Under the pieces are notes generated by a model that was not told the origin of the DNA, searched no databases, and worked only from the letters and a program-made list of their open reading frames with translations. Shown here piece after piece: positions 36,601-51,600 of a stretch of DNA of 64,000 nt. Numbering within the stretch: the stretch's first letter is position 1; the number at the start of each line of letters is the position of its first letter. Origin of the DNA: Achatina immaculata (lineage: Eukaryota; Mollusca; Gastropoda; Stylommatophora; Achatinidae); NCBI GenBank assembly GCA_009760885.1, contig CM019715.1, positions 19,830,503 to 19,894,502 of the forward strand. The letters are read 5' to 3'. The position numbers and the translations under genes were made by a program.

Positions 36601-39600
36601 ACTATTCTCCACATTACAGTCTCATTTAATTAATTAATTCATTCATTTGCTTGTCCCTTGCGGAACTTTGCCTCCCTAACAGCATTCCTGTAGGCCTCTT
36701 GGTTGTAAGCAAGATAGCCTGCTGCTGATGCATCCATTTGCAGATCATCAATGATGTCTTGCATTCATCTTTGCCTTGGTCTTCCTCTTCTTCTTTTCCC
36801 CATTATGTACCCTTCCAAGATGGTCTTCTTCAGATTATCATGACATTTATTGTGTTCAAAATATTTAAGTTTTCTCTCTTTAATCATCTTTAGTAGCCAG
36901 CATTCTTCAATATTAAATTCTTGTAGTATGGATATATTTGTTCTATTCTGTGTCCATGACATTTAAAGAATTCTTCTGTAGCATTTACATTCAATGGCAT
37001 TTATGTGTTTCTTTGCTGTTTTATTAAGTGTCCAGGTCTCACAGGCATATGTTGCGATGGGAAAGATGCATGCCCTTAAAAATCTTATTTTTGTAGTTCT
37101 GTCTGTTCCTCTCCACAGATTCTTCAGTTGTTTTACTTTCTGAAGAGCGACAGATGTCCTCCTTTTTATTTCCCTCATTGCATCTCCATTATTAGTTAGT
37201 AGTGATCCAAGATATTCAAAATTCTCCACTTCTTCCAATTTTTCCTCATTGATACATATATCAGCTGCCTTGTTTGTTTTGTCAGTTGTCATCAATTTAG
37301 TTTTCTTCATTCAATACTGGAAGAAAATGAAACATATATCTCATATGGCAAAACAAAAGATCTGCCAAATTCAGACTTCTCTTTAAATCTCAGTAGAAAC
37401 AAATCACAAAGACAAGTTCACTTCAATTTATATGAAAGATTAGCATTTTCATTGTTAAGATGTCAGATGATGAAGCAAGCACATCAATTAACTTGATTGT
37501 GTCTACAGTTGATGCATTAGTACTTATTAAATTTAAATTACACCTCACCTTTCCAGTCAAAAGATGCATTCCATAGTTTGTCCATCTGGGGGGAGAGAAG
37601 CTGGCAGAAATCATCAAAGGAGTATGACTCCTTGAGTGCCATTCCTGATTGCTGGCAGAGAGACTGAACAAGCAGGTCCACATCATCATGGGTCAGATTA
37701 CTCTGAGCCAGTTCCAACAATGATCTGAAAGGGGAGCAAGAATTTTAATGGACAAAAATGATTAACAGAAATATTTTGTTTTATAAATGTCTGATATTCT
37801 GTGGTGAGAGAGAGGGAGAGAATTATTTTAATGAATTTAACATAATACCCATAGTGAAAGAAGAGACATACAGAAATTAAGTAAATACTTGAAATGGAAT
37901 GAAAAGATTACTATTACTTTTTTTTAGCTTATTGTCTTCAATGTGATAACAGTATGCATTAATTTTGCCTGTGATATAATTATAAAAGCAGACAGCAAGT
38001 TACAGAGGCTATTTGTGAATGTCTTGTTGCTGTGAGTGCTTTAAAAAATCCAGTAATTTAAATATCTGAATCAAGTATGAGAAATGACTGAAATTTTGTG
38101 TGCCCTGCACCTGGTGATGTGACAAACTGAACAAGGAAAATAAAAAAAAAAGTAACTGAAGAAAATAATAACTAAAAGAAAATGTTTTTTGTAGTATAAT
38201 ATGGGCAATGAAGCAAGTAAGGGCCAAATAAAAAAAAAACAAATAAATAAAATAAACGAGGTGCTCAAAGTGGACCATTTGGAAGTACAAACATACTGAA
38301 AAAAGATAATCAGAAAACAGTAGTAGAGTGTAATACTGAGACAAACCAATACAGAGAAATATGATACAAGAAAGGCAGAAAACAAAAAAATAATATGGAG
38401 AAATGATCAATAAAATAAAAGAGAATGATACAGGAAGAATCTGACCTAAACATCTGTCCAATTTGTTTCATGCTCATGTGGCCAGTACCATCAATGTCAT
38501 ACATATAAAACATGGTCTGCAACTTCTCTTGTAATGAACCTGGAACAAAGATCATTACTCTGTGATTTCATCTATTAGTTCCCTTTTTTGTCTCCATCTC
38601 TAGGGGAGTGAACATGCAACGGTGAATATGAGGCAGTACATGAAAAATATTATGACATACATGATATTTGTGACTGATATGATGATGAGTGTAAGACAGT
38701 CTGTTCTGACTTATCTCTACCAAAAACAAACCAACCTCTCCCCCCCCCCCCCAAAAAAAAAAAAACCCAGAAAAAGAAGTGGCCTCACTGAGCCATTTCT
38801 AATATAGTAAAATATATAGTAAAATATACCAGTGAAATCAATCACTTCCTTGTCTGTTAGTCCATTTTTCATGTTGTTCTCATATCTGATGCAAAATGTA
38901 AAATATCTAAATGTCTACTTTTGCATCTATTATTTTTAACACCTTTTATTTTAAAAATTGTGTTTCAGTTTTGGGAATTTAAGCTACACTTTTTTTGACC
39001 ATTTGAAAGAAAAAAAACAACAACAAAACTCACCAAAGTAAACAGTGGATATTTTAAAATATCTAATGCATCTACAATGAAACTGTGAAAGGAAGTGAGC
39101 AAAAATATATTCTAAATATCCACCAAATATCCACCAAACTGATTATCTTTAGCTTCATGTTCTCAACAAGATGCTGAATTATCCTTTTCTTCTGTTTTAA
39201 TTAAAAAACAATTTTAAAGCTCTTGCTTATTTTTAAAAATATTTTTACAGTAGAAAAGATCTAAAATAATTTCTTTTTTAAATCAACAATTTTAACAGTG
39301 AAACTGCACTCAGAAGATATAATATATTGTGAAAGCAAATGTACTGCTGCTTTGCTAACCTTTAGAGAATAGCACCACTGCATTAAGAAACTCCCTAAAG
39401 GAAATGTAGCCATTTCTATCTGAATCAATCAAACTGAAAAAGTGTTCTACAAAGTCAGAGTTGGGCTTCACTGCCATGGCCTCAGCAAATTCTTCCTTGG
39501 ATAATTCAATCTGAAACACAAGCAGTTGAACTAATGCAAACAAACTTCTATCTCTCAGCACAAATCTAAAGTAACTAAATTTTACAATAGTTATAGTCTT

Positions 39601-42600
39601 CAAGGAGCGGAAAAGTCAGCTTTTACATATACTTCAAAGTTTTTTGTTTCTAATGACAGAATTTTTATTGGAATAAAAGGTATAAAAATTGACTAAAAGA
39701 TATTTATAAACCAAATAAAAATGATGCATATTTTAAGAATGCAAACTGTCAAGTTTGGACGAAAAGTATTTGTCATATATAGAAAAAAAAATTGCCATAT
39801 TTCCTTCACTTTGAATCCTACAAGAGAAAGAAGAACAAAAAGCATATGAAGAAAATAATGAATGAAAATTCTAACTTAAAGTTGAAAGGTGTCAAAAAAT
39901 CCATCAGATTTAGAATCTAAGGGGTAAAAAGAGATGATGAGGATGATCCTTTTTTTTACTTCTAGAATCTCCTGGCTGTGTTTCTTCATATCCAGTTGTC
40001 CATTGTCCAAACTGGGATCATAGTCCATCTTGAAGGCCTAAAAAGTAAAAGAAGATATTACTGGAATATTACCACATATCACCAATTTATTGAAGAAATT
40101 GAAAGAAACAATACAGAAACAATTCAGTGTGGGATTCTCTTGGACTCCAGTTTGCTACTTCTGAAGGTATTTTTTTCATTTTCTTACTAGGTCATGATGA
40201 ATCCACAACCTGTTGTCAAAATTCAGTTCTCTCCAAGTCCTAACAAAAGATAATAGTTTATGAACTAGATCCAGGCTCTATGGCTGAAATGGGCCTACCA
40301 GTAAATCTAATGTATATATACTGGATACTTCTGAAGCTTATGTTCTGGTCTAGTTTCATTTATTTTATTTTACTCCCTGTACCATTCTAACATACGCATG
40401 GAAGGAAGCAGAGAATAATTCAAAGAACAGGGATGACTGGAGAGCCTTTATCCGTGGCCTATGCTCTCAAGGGAGTGAAAGGCAATGATGATGATGATGA
40501 CCATTCTCACATTTTTTTGTCCACCACTGTTTTCTAACCTGGATTAAAAACTCTTCTATCTGCTATCTTTACCACCTACATTTTTTCATTAGCATATACA
40601 TTGCAGATTTATATAATATACACTCTAAATGATTTCAAATTAGACTTAAATCTCCTGATCAAATTTCTTCATTAAAGTTTAAAGTCTTTCTCATTTCAAC
40701 TTCTATGTCTTTTCTCCTTGTATTACTTCTGTGCTAAATGCAGGGATAATATGTCTGGGAATGGGTATATATCTTACATCTTCTTACAACTCTTAATTAC
40801 AAATCTACATACGTTGTACATCTGTAGCATTCAACATAATCTTCTTACATCTTACATCCCATGTCCTTCCCGTGCCATTAAACGTTACATAGGGCTCGTA
40901 TAGTTGTTTGCCAAGTTTTCAACTTCATCAAGGGATGTTATGCCCAATAAACTGGCTTCTCTTAACAATGTCCTCTTTAGAGTTTCATGTGGTCGAACTC
41001 TTTTTCTTCGGCCTGTTGTGGTCCACTTGATAGCTTGTTTTGGTACTTTCTGATTATTTTCGGTTACAATTGTTGCGAGATTCCATAAATCTTACACAAA
41101 CAAAAAAATACAAAGATTTCTGTATTTGTGACTTCTTATGTTTCAGTGAAACAGTTTCACTTTTTCATAACTACTGTTGCTGTTACGCATGCTGCTGGAC
41201 CAAGCAGTTGACAGTGTCACCAGAAGGAAAGTGCAGATGGTCATGGTTTTCCTCTTTTCCAGGGCTTGCAAAAGAAAGTGATATGATGCCTTCACAGTGA
41301 TCTCCAAGATCAGGCTTCTCATTAAGCTTCATCATGATGGTACAACATCAGTCTCTACCTTAAATGCCAAGTCTACTGTGACATGATTTTTTTTTTAACC
41401 AAAGTCTGGCGTGAAGCAACAAAGGAGAGGATTTGGCTTGGTATGGTTAGACAAATGGTTTTGGACTGCATGAACAGAATTCTGTTTTGCTGACTCATTG
41501 TTGTGTAAAACACATTTGCTTAGGTCAGAGCTTGCATTGGGATAGGGACTGAGTTATCAGATAGGGAATGAGTTATCAGACAGGGACTAAGTTATCAGAT
41601 AGGGACTAAGTTATCAGACAGGTATAACCTCAGGAGGTTTTTACCTCAGAGAAAACAGTCTTGAAGAACTTTTCCAACATCTTGTTTCTTTTCTCCTTGG
41701 TTGTGGATGCTGAATAGAGGTCATGCAGCCTCAGCTCAATGACAGAAATGTCTGCATTGTGGCTCTGACAGAACTCACACAACATGGCAACAAAATCATT
41801 CCGCATGGGTTCTGATCGAAACTCAACTACCTGTAGATAGGTTTTATAAGCAATATTTTAAAAAGCATTCTAAAAATTCATTCATTCTTCATTCATTCAT
41901 TCATTCATTCATTCATTTTTTAAACAAAATTTCAACCTGGGTGGGAAAAGTGTAGCAATACAGAGCTACAAGGTGTGTCTAGTAAGTAATGAGACTGATT
42001 CCATAAAATTCGATTTGTTCAAGATATACTTATATATACTTAAAATTCCCTGAAATAACATCCTTGAGTATCAATGCACCATTGCCTACAGTTCTGCCAT
42101 GCATCATTGCTCACCTGGAAATCTTGAACAAGGATCTCCTTCAAAGCACTCATCACAGCAACTTGCATGTCATTAACAGTCCCAAAATGGTGGCCTTTCA
42201 AACTTGATTTGAGCCGGGGAAACAAAAAAGAAGTCAGCTGGGGCCAAGTCCGGGCTGTAGGGAGGTTGGCACAGCGTTGGCATGGTTTGTTTCACCTGAA
42301 ACTCTCTCTCTAGCAGTGATGCATGGCTTGGCACACTGTCATGGTGAAGAACCCAAGTGTTGGTGATCTCCTGGCGGATACATGCAACTCTGTTCTTCAG
42401 TTGTTCTTCAGCACTTCCACATAAAATGCTGCATTGACCATTTGTCCAGGTGGTACAAACTCCTTATGGACAACATATTTAGTGTCAAAAAAGACATTGA
42501 GCATTTATTTCATTTTTGATTTGCACATTCAAGCCTTCTTTGGTCAAGGAGACTCCGTAGTATGCCACTCAGAACTCTTTTGTCTTTGGATCATACTCAA

Positions 42601-45600
42601 AGACTCACGTTTCATCACCAGTTATCACTTTTTCCAAAAAATCAGGTTCACTCCTCACATCATCCCAAAGCTCATGAGAAATCAACATATGGTTTTTCTT
42701 TTTTGTTAGTCACTCAAAACCTTAGGAACCAATTTTGCATAAATTTTCTGCATGTGAAATTCTTACATGATGATTTAATGCACAATGGATTTTGGAAGTC
42801 CCACTTGATCTGCTATAAATCTAAGACTTAGACATTAGTCATAGTCCAAAACTGCTTTCACCCTATCAGCATTGTCAGAAGTGTTAATGCGTTGTTCATC
42901 CTTAAGTTCTCTCTTCCTTCACTGAATGTCTTGTTCCACTGAAACACTTGTGCTTTCAATAAAGCATCCTTCCCATAGACTTTCTGTGTCATAACAAGCA
43001 TCTCGGTCACAGATTTTTCAAGTTTAATACAAAACTTTATCACGTATTGCTGCTCTATGTTCCTCTGCATTTTGACCATTATGCAATGCTTAAACAGCTG
43101 TCCACTTCACAAGCAATCCGCATTCTGTAAAAGCTCAGAGCCAAATTATGAGATATTGACCCTTTACCTAACATCTCCCACTAACCTTCAGGCCCAGAGA
43201 ATCCATGTGCCTAGACTGAAAACTGGTGAACCAAATCAAATTCTATTTGTCTTTATCTCCCTCTTCTTATTCTTCTAGCTCATTTTTCCTTCATTTTATT
43301 TCTTCTTTGCCTACTAAGTCTTTAATTTAATCCTTTTTAAATTCTATATACTTATCTATTTGTTGGTTTGAAAAAAAAAGAACACTTTTCTTTTTTAGCT
43401 ACAGCTGAGCTTAATTACATAAAATATGAATATGAATAATAAGAATAATTATATTCTAGACACGAAAGTAGATCATATAATCACTGCCAACTGAAAACAG
43501 CAGACAACAGATGGTGAATTATATGCTAAATATCTATGAGCTGGTAATCTGACTGCTTGAAATCTGTGAACATTATTGTCATATAGTAAAACTGGATCAC
43601 AGTCAAGCCTTACTAGATCATATTCTCTGGGCATGATGATGGCCATCACATTTCTTTTCTTGTTGGAGCTGATTTTTACTGCAACAGAGGACCCAGAGCT
43701 CATCTTGATTGATCTGCAGAAGGTCATAGGCAAGAGACATACTATATTTTGCAGCCAATCAAATGTGCTGTAAAAATTTAAATGTATGTTCATTTTGATT
43801 TTTTGTTGTAGGATCTCCCTCTAGGAGATCCTACAACAAAAAATCAAAATGAACATACATTTAAACAGCAAAGCAAAATTTCTTCACAACTGACACCTCA
43901 GCGAATATCTTGTAATAGAGGCATCATACTGCGTTAGGAATGCATTATAATGGATGAAGCAATCAGTCAGTTAGTCATCTGAATGTCCCTTGTGGAACTT
44001 TGCCTCCCCAACAGCTCTCTTGTAGGCATCTCGGTTGTAAGCAAGATGCCCTGCTTTTGATGCATATCAACGATGTCTTGCAGCCTCTTTGGCTTGGTTT
44101 TCCTTTCTTTCTTTTTCCCATTATGTACCTTTCCAAGATGGTTTTCTCTAGATTATCATGACGTTTAATGTGTCCAAAATATTTAACTTTTCTCTCTTTA
44201 ATCCTCTTTACTAACCAGCCTTCCTCAATATTAAGTTCTTGTAGTATGGATATATTTGTTCTTTTCTGTGCCCATGATATTTGAAGAACTCTTCTGTAGC
44301 ATTTACATTCAAAGGCATTTGTATGTTTCTCAGCTGTTCTGCTAAGTGTCCAGGTCTCATATGGGACCAAAGCAATAGGCTACTCAAAAAATTCAGTGAT
44401 AGTGGGGGAGGATACTGATTTCTATCTTGCTTATTAAGCTGCAGTATCAAAACAGATGGCACTGCTTTAAAATAGAATATGTTGTTGATACCCTTGGTTA
44501 GTTGGTTATAATAACAGTACTATCTCTGACACAGTCATCTCACTTTGAATATACAATAAATATTTTTCCATCTCACTTTGAATATACAGTAAATATTTAA
44601 TGACTGATCTTTACATATTTTGATGATTAAAGATCAAAAGCAAAAGTAAATAAATATAAATATAAAACTTTTATACAAAACAAAATATAAGAATGAAGTA
44701 ATTCTGAAAAATAAAAATAGTGAACAGTTTTTATGTAGCCATGGTCCATGGGAGTGTCTGTGAAATATTTGAATAAAAGCCACAGAAAGAGTAATCTGCA
44801 TATTCAGACACTGAAAATCTTAAAACTTCTGAAGTTAGACTATCAATAGTCAAATATTGTATAACTTATCACACTAACCTAAGATGAGTTCCAGTTGAGG
44901 TAAAGATCTCCAGACATCCTTTAGTAGTTAGATGAAGCTCAATAGCACGATTAGGTAAATGTGGTCCTCTCCATTCTTGACCATCATGCACTAAAATAGG
45001 TAAGTTATTTTTTGTTTCATTATATTTATTTATAACATTAATTAAAATTTTTAAAAAAACTAACCTTCTGATGAAGCAAATTATATTTCAGTCAAATCAC
45101 AAATTCTGAGCATCTTGGAAATTGGGCATTAGGAAGGTGCAGCAACAACGTGAGATTAAACTGTCATTTTGTTAGATTAAACTGTCATTTTGTTATCAGG
45201 AATTCTTCATCTGACTGCATTACCCACAGTGGACTAACAATTTGTTAATTAATTCTGACATAAGTGTATGATTCACAAGCCATTTCTTATAGTTTTAATT
45301 AACTTCCATTTCAAATGGCTTTTGTTAAACATTCTTAATTTGTACATTATTTGTAACATTCTACTAAGAAATCATACGAGAGGTGATTGATAAGTTCTCA
45401 GCATAAGATATAACGGATTATTTGTGGACAACTTTTTGGGGTTATTTCTCAACATTCATATTTCCTTGCAAGTTTATGCACTTAGTCCATCGATCCTGGA
45501 GCATATGGATCCTTTCTTTGTAGAAGTCAGCATCTTGTGCCAGTAGAAAGTGGTCTACAGCATGAATGACGTCATCATCTGAAGCAAATTTGCGAAAACT

Positions 45601-48600
45601 TAGCTCCTTTTTTTAGTTTTGTAAACAGGTAATAGTCCGAAGGGGCCAAATCTGGGGAATAAGGAGAATGTTCAAGAAGCTGGAAGCCGCATTCATGATT
45701 GGCAACCATTGCCACCACCGACTTGTGAACTGGAGAATTGTCTTGCTGAAAGATGACGCCTCTTGTCAATTTCCCTCAACGCTTTTCCTTCAGTTGCTTC
45801 ACGAGATTCGCGTAATAGGCCCCGGTGACTGTTCTGCCCTTTTGAAGATAGTCTACCAATAGCGCACATTCTGAATCCCAAAAGATGGAAGCCATCACTT
45901 TGACTGCAGACAGAACCACCCTTGCTTTCTTTGGAGGTAGGGATCCATGATGTTTCCACTGCTTTGACTATTCTTTGGTTTCTAGTTGAAAATAATGAAC
46001 CCAATTCTCATCCATAGTCACAAATTGCTGAAGAAACTTTTCAGGATCTGCAGAAAAATGGCCAAGATTGTCTCTTGACATGTTGAGACGTTGTCGTTTG
46101 TGATCAGCTCCAAGAAGTTTCAGGAGCCATCAAGCAGAGACCTTTGTCATTTGAAGATCATTGTGAATAATGGCATGAACACACTTCTGGGAGAGATGGC
46201 CAACTCAGTAGCAATGTACCGCTCAGTTAGTCATCGATCCTCCACTAACATGTCATGGATTCTGGTGGTGGTTTCATCGTTAGTTACCGTTCTTGGTCTT
46301 CCTGGACGAGGATCATCTTCTAGACTCTCCCTTCCATACTTGAATTGAGCCACCCATTTCTTCACTGTGCTGTAAGAAGGGGCACTCTCCCCTAAGTCTC
46401 TATCATATCCTCATGGATCTCCTTCGATGATAAGCCCTTGATGCAGAGATAGCGAATGACTGCTCGATGAGAAATGTTATCCATTTTATCAATTTCTGCC
46501 ACCCCTTACCACTTCAGTAGCCTGTAAAAAAAAATTGGTTGCAGTTAATTTATTTAAACGTGGTGTTTATTCAAGAACAAATATATCTATACTACAAGAG
46601 CTTAATATTGAAGAAGGCTGGCTAGTAAAGAGGATTAAAGAGAGAAAACTTAAATATTTTGGCCACATTAAACGTCATGATAATTTAGAGAAGACCGTAT
46701 TGGAAGGATACATAATGGGAAAAAGAAAAAGAGGAAGACCGAAACGAAGATGGCTGCAAGACATCGTTGATGATCTGGAAATGGATGCAGCAGCAGCAGG
46801 CCATCTTGCTCACAACCGAGAGGCCTACAGGAGTGCTGTTTGGGAGGCAAAGTTCCGCAAGGGACATGCAAAGGAATGAATGAATGAATGGTGTTTATTC
46901 TTACATTAACCTAATCTACAAATGCACTTAATATCAACTGTGTGTTTCAAGTATTTGAAAACCTTATGCTGAGAACTTATCAATCACCCCTTGTCTCTCT
47001 GCTTCACTGGTCTCTTTATTATTTTTGATTCTCTCTTGCAGAGCAAGATTCATTAAAAACATCACTTCAGTATCCATTCAGTATAGTGTACCATAAGCAT
47101 TACACAAAATGTTTTTAACTTTCTCAGTGTAGACATACTTCTGTCAATAAATATATCATTAAAATGACAAACAAAAAAAAAATGCATGAATTGCACATAC
47201 TTACAAAGGTATGCTCTCTTTCTGTATGAAAAGTATGCCAAAATGTCATGACTGTTGTCAATAATGACTACATAGCCTATCAAATAACTAACATAAAAGA
47301 CGATACTCTTACTGCTTGAACATGATTCATAACCTCTTCCTTGTTCCACTAAAAAATAAATAAAACATGTTTCCACCACTTGGGACATTTTCCAGTCCAC
47401 AGGTTTTAGGCTTATATTTGATTTAAATTTCTCTCCATTACCTCCATACTATCTGCACCTGATTACCTGACATACTACAGGACAAAGACCTCCTCAGATT
47501 TCTTCTCCTTTCCTGCTCTGATTTGAGAATCCGCAGCCTTCTTTCGTGTCTCCACTTCCTACACTTTGCCAGCAGGTAAGCAGCAAGGATACAAACTAGA
47601 ATAAGTGAGAAAGACAAAACATGAGAGTTTATTCTCACAGTTTGTTATATTTTTTAACTTTGAAATTTTTTTAAGCTCATAATTTCTTCATTTTGTTATT
47701 TTTTTTGGTTTTTGAATAATGAAAACACAACATGGAATATGGTAAATCTACTTAAAAAAGATGACTCTGTACACTTTTATATGTTATTATAAATATCCAC
47801 ATTTATTTCTAAAAAGTATTTCTCATCAATAATTATTCTTGTGAATACAGTAATTCTAGAATATCTGCGGTGAATAAATATTATTTTACCACGACAGAAG
47901 GTTATTGTTCTCATAACAGATTTTCTTGTGTGTTCACAATTCAAGGACCCTTTTGGAACCATGACATGTAGGACCCATTTTCATGTGAGTATCCTGTTTT
48001 TACATAAAATATTAACAGAAGTGCATAAAGTAGACCATTGTGCATTTCTCCTTGCATAAGGACATTGAATATTTTCAAAGGTAAAGGTAAAATCCCCATT
48101 TCCACACCATTAAGACATATAGGGGATATGGTGTTAGGGCTGTATTTTCACGACCTTCAGCACATGAAAGTATGATGTGGTCAGTATTATGCCTGGCTGC
48201 AATTTTTAAAAGCAAAACACAAATTTCAGGCATCTGTTTTTTCAGTAAGATAGTGATGCAGTACTGAAGCTAGATTTGAATCCACATTCTTTTCTTTGAG
48301 AAAAGAGCTAGCAAGTCACAAGCTGAGTCTGAGTCACTATTCCACGCTGTCAAGTCCAAATCAAGTCTTTAAACTGGCTTGAGTTCGACCCTAGTCCAAG
48401 TCAACTTGAGTCTACTTCTTATTCTATTACATATGCAAGCAGTCATGTGTGTGTGCGTGTGTGTGTACACAAAGTGCAGTCAATAAATACCAGGACCGAA
48501 AAGATATAAAAATAGAAAAAAGCACACATTAGACATCCATGGCCATCATTTCACCCTCAAAGTAGTCCCCTTCTAGTTTTGGATATGATCCCAGTGGTGC

Positions 48601-51600
48601 TGCTACTTTTGGAAACATTTCTGGAAGTCATTTTCTCATAGTGTGTTTGAGAACAGCTTGTGACTGAATTTTTTTCACCATCTGAAATCTTCGTTTCTTC
48701 AGCTTCATTTTCAGTTTTGGAAACAAGTCTCAGAGTGCAAGGTCTGGTGAATGATGAGGATGGGGCACCAGGGTCATGTTGTTACTGGCCAAAAACCATT
48801 AAGTCTCTAGGGCAGCATGAGCTTGTACATTGTTTCACTATTTGTTGAGTCACTTTCCTCTACCATTCTCTCGTATGTAGATCTCGACACAGAAGGCAGA
48901 ACTGCCTGTTTGACCAGAGGGAACAAATTCCTTATGAACAACTCCCTTGTTATCAAAAAAACAAATCAACATGGATTGACTTGTATAGTTTTCTTCAGTC
49001 AAAGTGATTGCAGACTTCTCCACTGGTTGAATTGTTGTTTGGTTTCTGTGCTGTAGTCATAGACCCAGATTTTGTCACCCAAAATGACATCTGAAAAAAA
49101 TCTGTGGTGGTCACTGGCAGCATGCACTTTAAGGTCAGAACAGACGAAAGTCATCGCTGCTTTTGGTCAGTGATCTGGGTACAAACTCTGATGTGATGCA
49201 CCACATCATCAAATCTTCTGTTAGAAATCTGTGACAGTTTCCATGACTGATTCCAGCTAGTGCACTGACTTCATCAATGGTTTTGATGATAGTCTTCACT
49301 CTTTCACTCATTTCTGCCACTGAAATGGACATTGGTTGACCTGGACTTTCATCATCAGTAACCAATATTCCACCCTCACTCCCCTCTAAACTGGGAAAAT
49401 GACTCAAATGTCTTGGAATGACTCATAGCCTGTTTCCCAAACACTGTTTTCAAAATGTGATAGCATTCTGTAACTGATTTTCCTAACTTGAAACAGAATT
49501 TGGTACAAATGCACTGCTCATGGAAATCCACCATGTTGTAAATCAAAGAGAGCACTTAACACATGTTTAAAAAAAACTTGTGTTGTGTCAATTTTTTTGC
49601 AAATAAAATGCTCACTTTCAGCAGTCATACACTGCGGGTCATGATCCTAGCAGTCAGTGTCATGACTACTCTCCGTTTGAGCACGGGAAATTCAGTCCTG
49701 GTATTTATTGATTGCATCTTATATATATATATCCTATTCCACTAATTTTTCAAGAAGATCAGTCTTTTTCACATAAAGCTCAATAAAATGAAAATGTACG
49801 AATATTATATCTGCTTTACAAAAAAAAACTGTAACAGTAAGCTGCATAGAGGCTATTTTTTCCTACTTCACCCTTTACAAGAAAAGTTGAAAGCTGAATC
49901 TGATAATGTTGATGACATCAGGAATAGCAAATGACACATTAATTATGTCAGAACAACAGTAAGCATGAACAATAATCAAATTGTTGACTCACGCAATGGA
50001 AGTAAGCCTAGACAAGTCCAAATAATTATGTATGCAACTTCACTGCCTTGGAAAAAGTCATAGCTGTGATGTTTGGGGCACTTATCACTCAGCTGTTCTT
50101 CTGTGAATATTATTTCTTTTCCACATGCAGGCTCTGCTCAAGGAAAATGAGTGAAAAAGAAATAAATAAAATAATAAACTAATATTTATCTGTTCATTTC
50201 TGTCATAAATGTGAGGGGCATTGCAAAAGTCTACAAGGCATGTGGTACTGGTCTAATGGGCACAGCCGCAGAATTTTCTGTATTTGTCAACTGGCAATGC
50301 TATGCCAGATGTCAGCACTATGCAGCACCATCTTGGTGACATTTATCATTTAAATTGGAGGGTCAACTGAAGCAGTGGTCCAAACAGATGATTCATGCTG
50401 TAGCATGAGTTTTAAGTGCAAAGCATGCATCAGCTGCAGAAATTTATTGCTAGTTGGTGGAAGTCTATAGAGACAGTGTAATGAGTCAACAGTATATGGC
50501 AAAATAGTGTGCAGAATTTCAAATTGGGTGAGTGACAATCATTGTCATAGTGCAAAGTGGCACACCAATGGCAGCAAGTATGGCAGTGAACAAAATGTTC
50601 AGTGTCCAGGAGACTGTCAGTTGAGATTTCATAAGGTGCATGCATGGTGGGTTCCATGAGCCATTTCTGAGGACCACAAGGCAAAGAGAATCATATATGC
50701 CTGTTATTCTTGCAACAATATGCCATTCACAGCCAAGACTTTCTGGAATGCTTTGTCACTGGTGATGAGACATAGATTCACTATAGGATCCCAGAATTGA
50801 AATGTGCAAGCATAGAATTGAAGCATTCATGCTTCCCAGAACCAGGAAGTTCAAGGTTGTGCCATCTGCTGGCAAAGTGACGGTGACTGCATTTTTGGGA
50901 TCAGGAAGGCATGTTGAGTGATTTCGTGGACAGAAGAGCAACAATTCATGCAGCTGTGCATAATGTGACACTGGAATGTTTACAAACTGCTATCAGACAT
51001 CACTGTCCTTGGCTGTTGAAAAAGCTGTGTTGCTCTTCCATGATAACACTTGCCCACACATGGCTGCTTCAATTAGGGAACTGTTACAACATTTTCAGTG
51101 GAAGAATCTGGACCACCATCTGCCATATAGTCTTGATCTGGCACCAGATGATTTTCACCTCTTCCTAGCTCTCAAGAACATCTTGGTGGTTACAGATTTC
51201 TGAGTTATGAGGATGTCAAAATTGGTGACATGGTGGGTGTATAAAGAGGACACTATATTTTACAAGATGGCCATTGAAAAATTTGTCCTGTACTTAGACA
51301 AATGCCTCAGTCATCATACCGACTACATGGAACAACAAGGTGTCCATCATGGAACATAGTGTACAGTGATTTATGTTCAAATAAATTTGCTCTTGAAGTA
51401 ATAACCCTTGTAAATTTACTTTTGAGACTCCTGTACATACAATCTGCTTGCTGTCAAATCAAAGCCGTTATTCCTTTTATCTTTATCTGTTTTGATCAAT
51501 TTTTACATCTAACTACCTCCAAACTTACTCTCTGTGATGGTGAAGACATCTCTCTGAATATCTATTTTCAGTGTGTGGTTGATGATACTGGCCAGTGTCA

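Noticed and set aside
38009..38461. 150-codon minus frame rich in Phe, Leu and Tyr
   Set aside because: It is the antisense of A-rich intron sequence and overlaps exon n in the same region; no protein motif, only hydrophobic low complexity.
47062..47400. 112-codon hydrophobic minus frame near exon h
   Set aside because: I considered it as an alternative Duox membrane exon, but exons h and i join in phase without it and no Duox motif is present.
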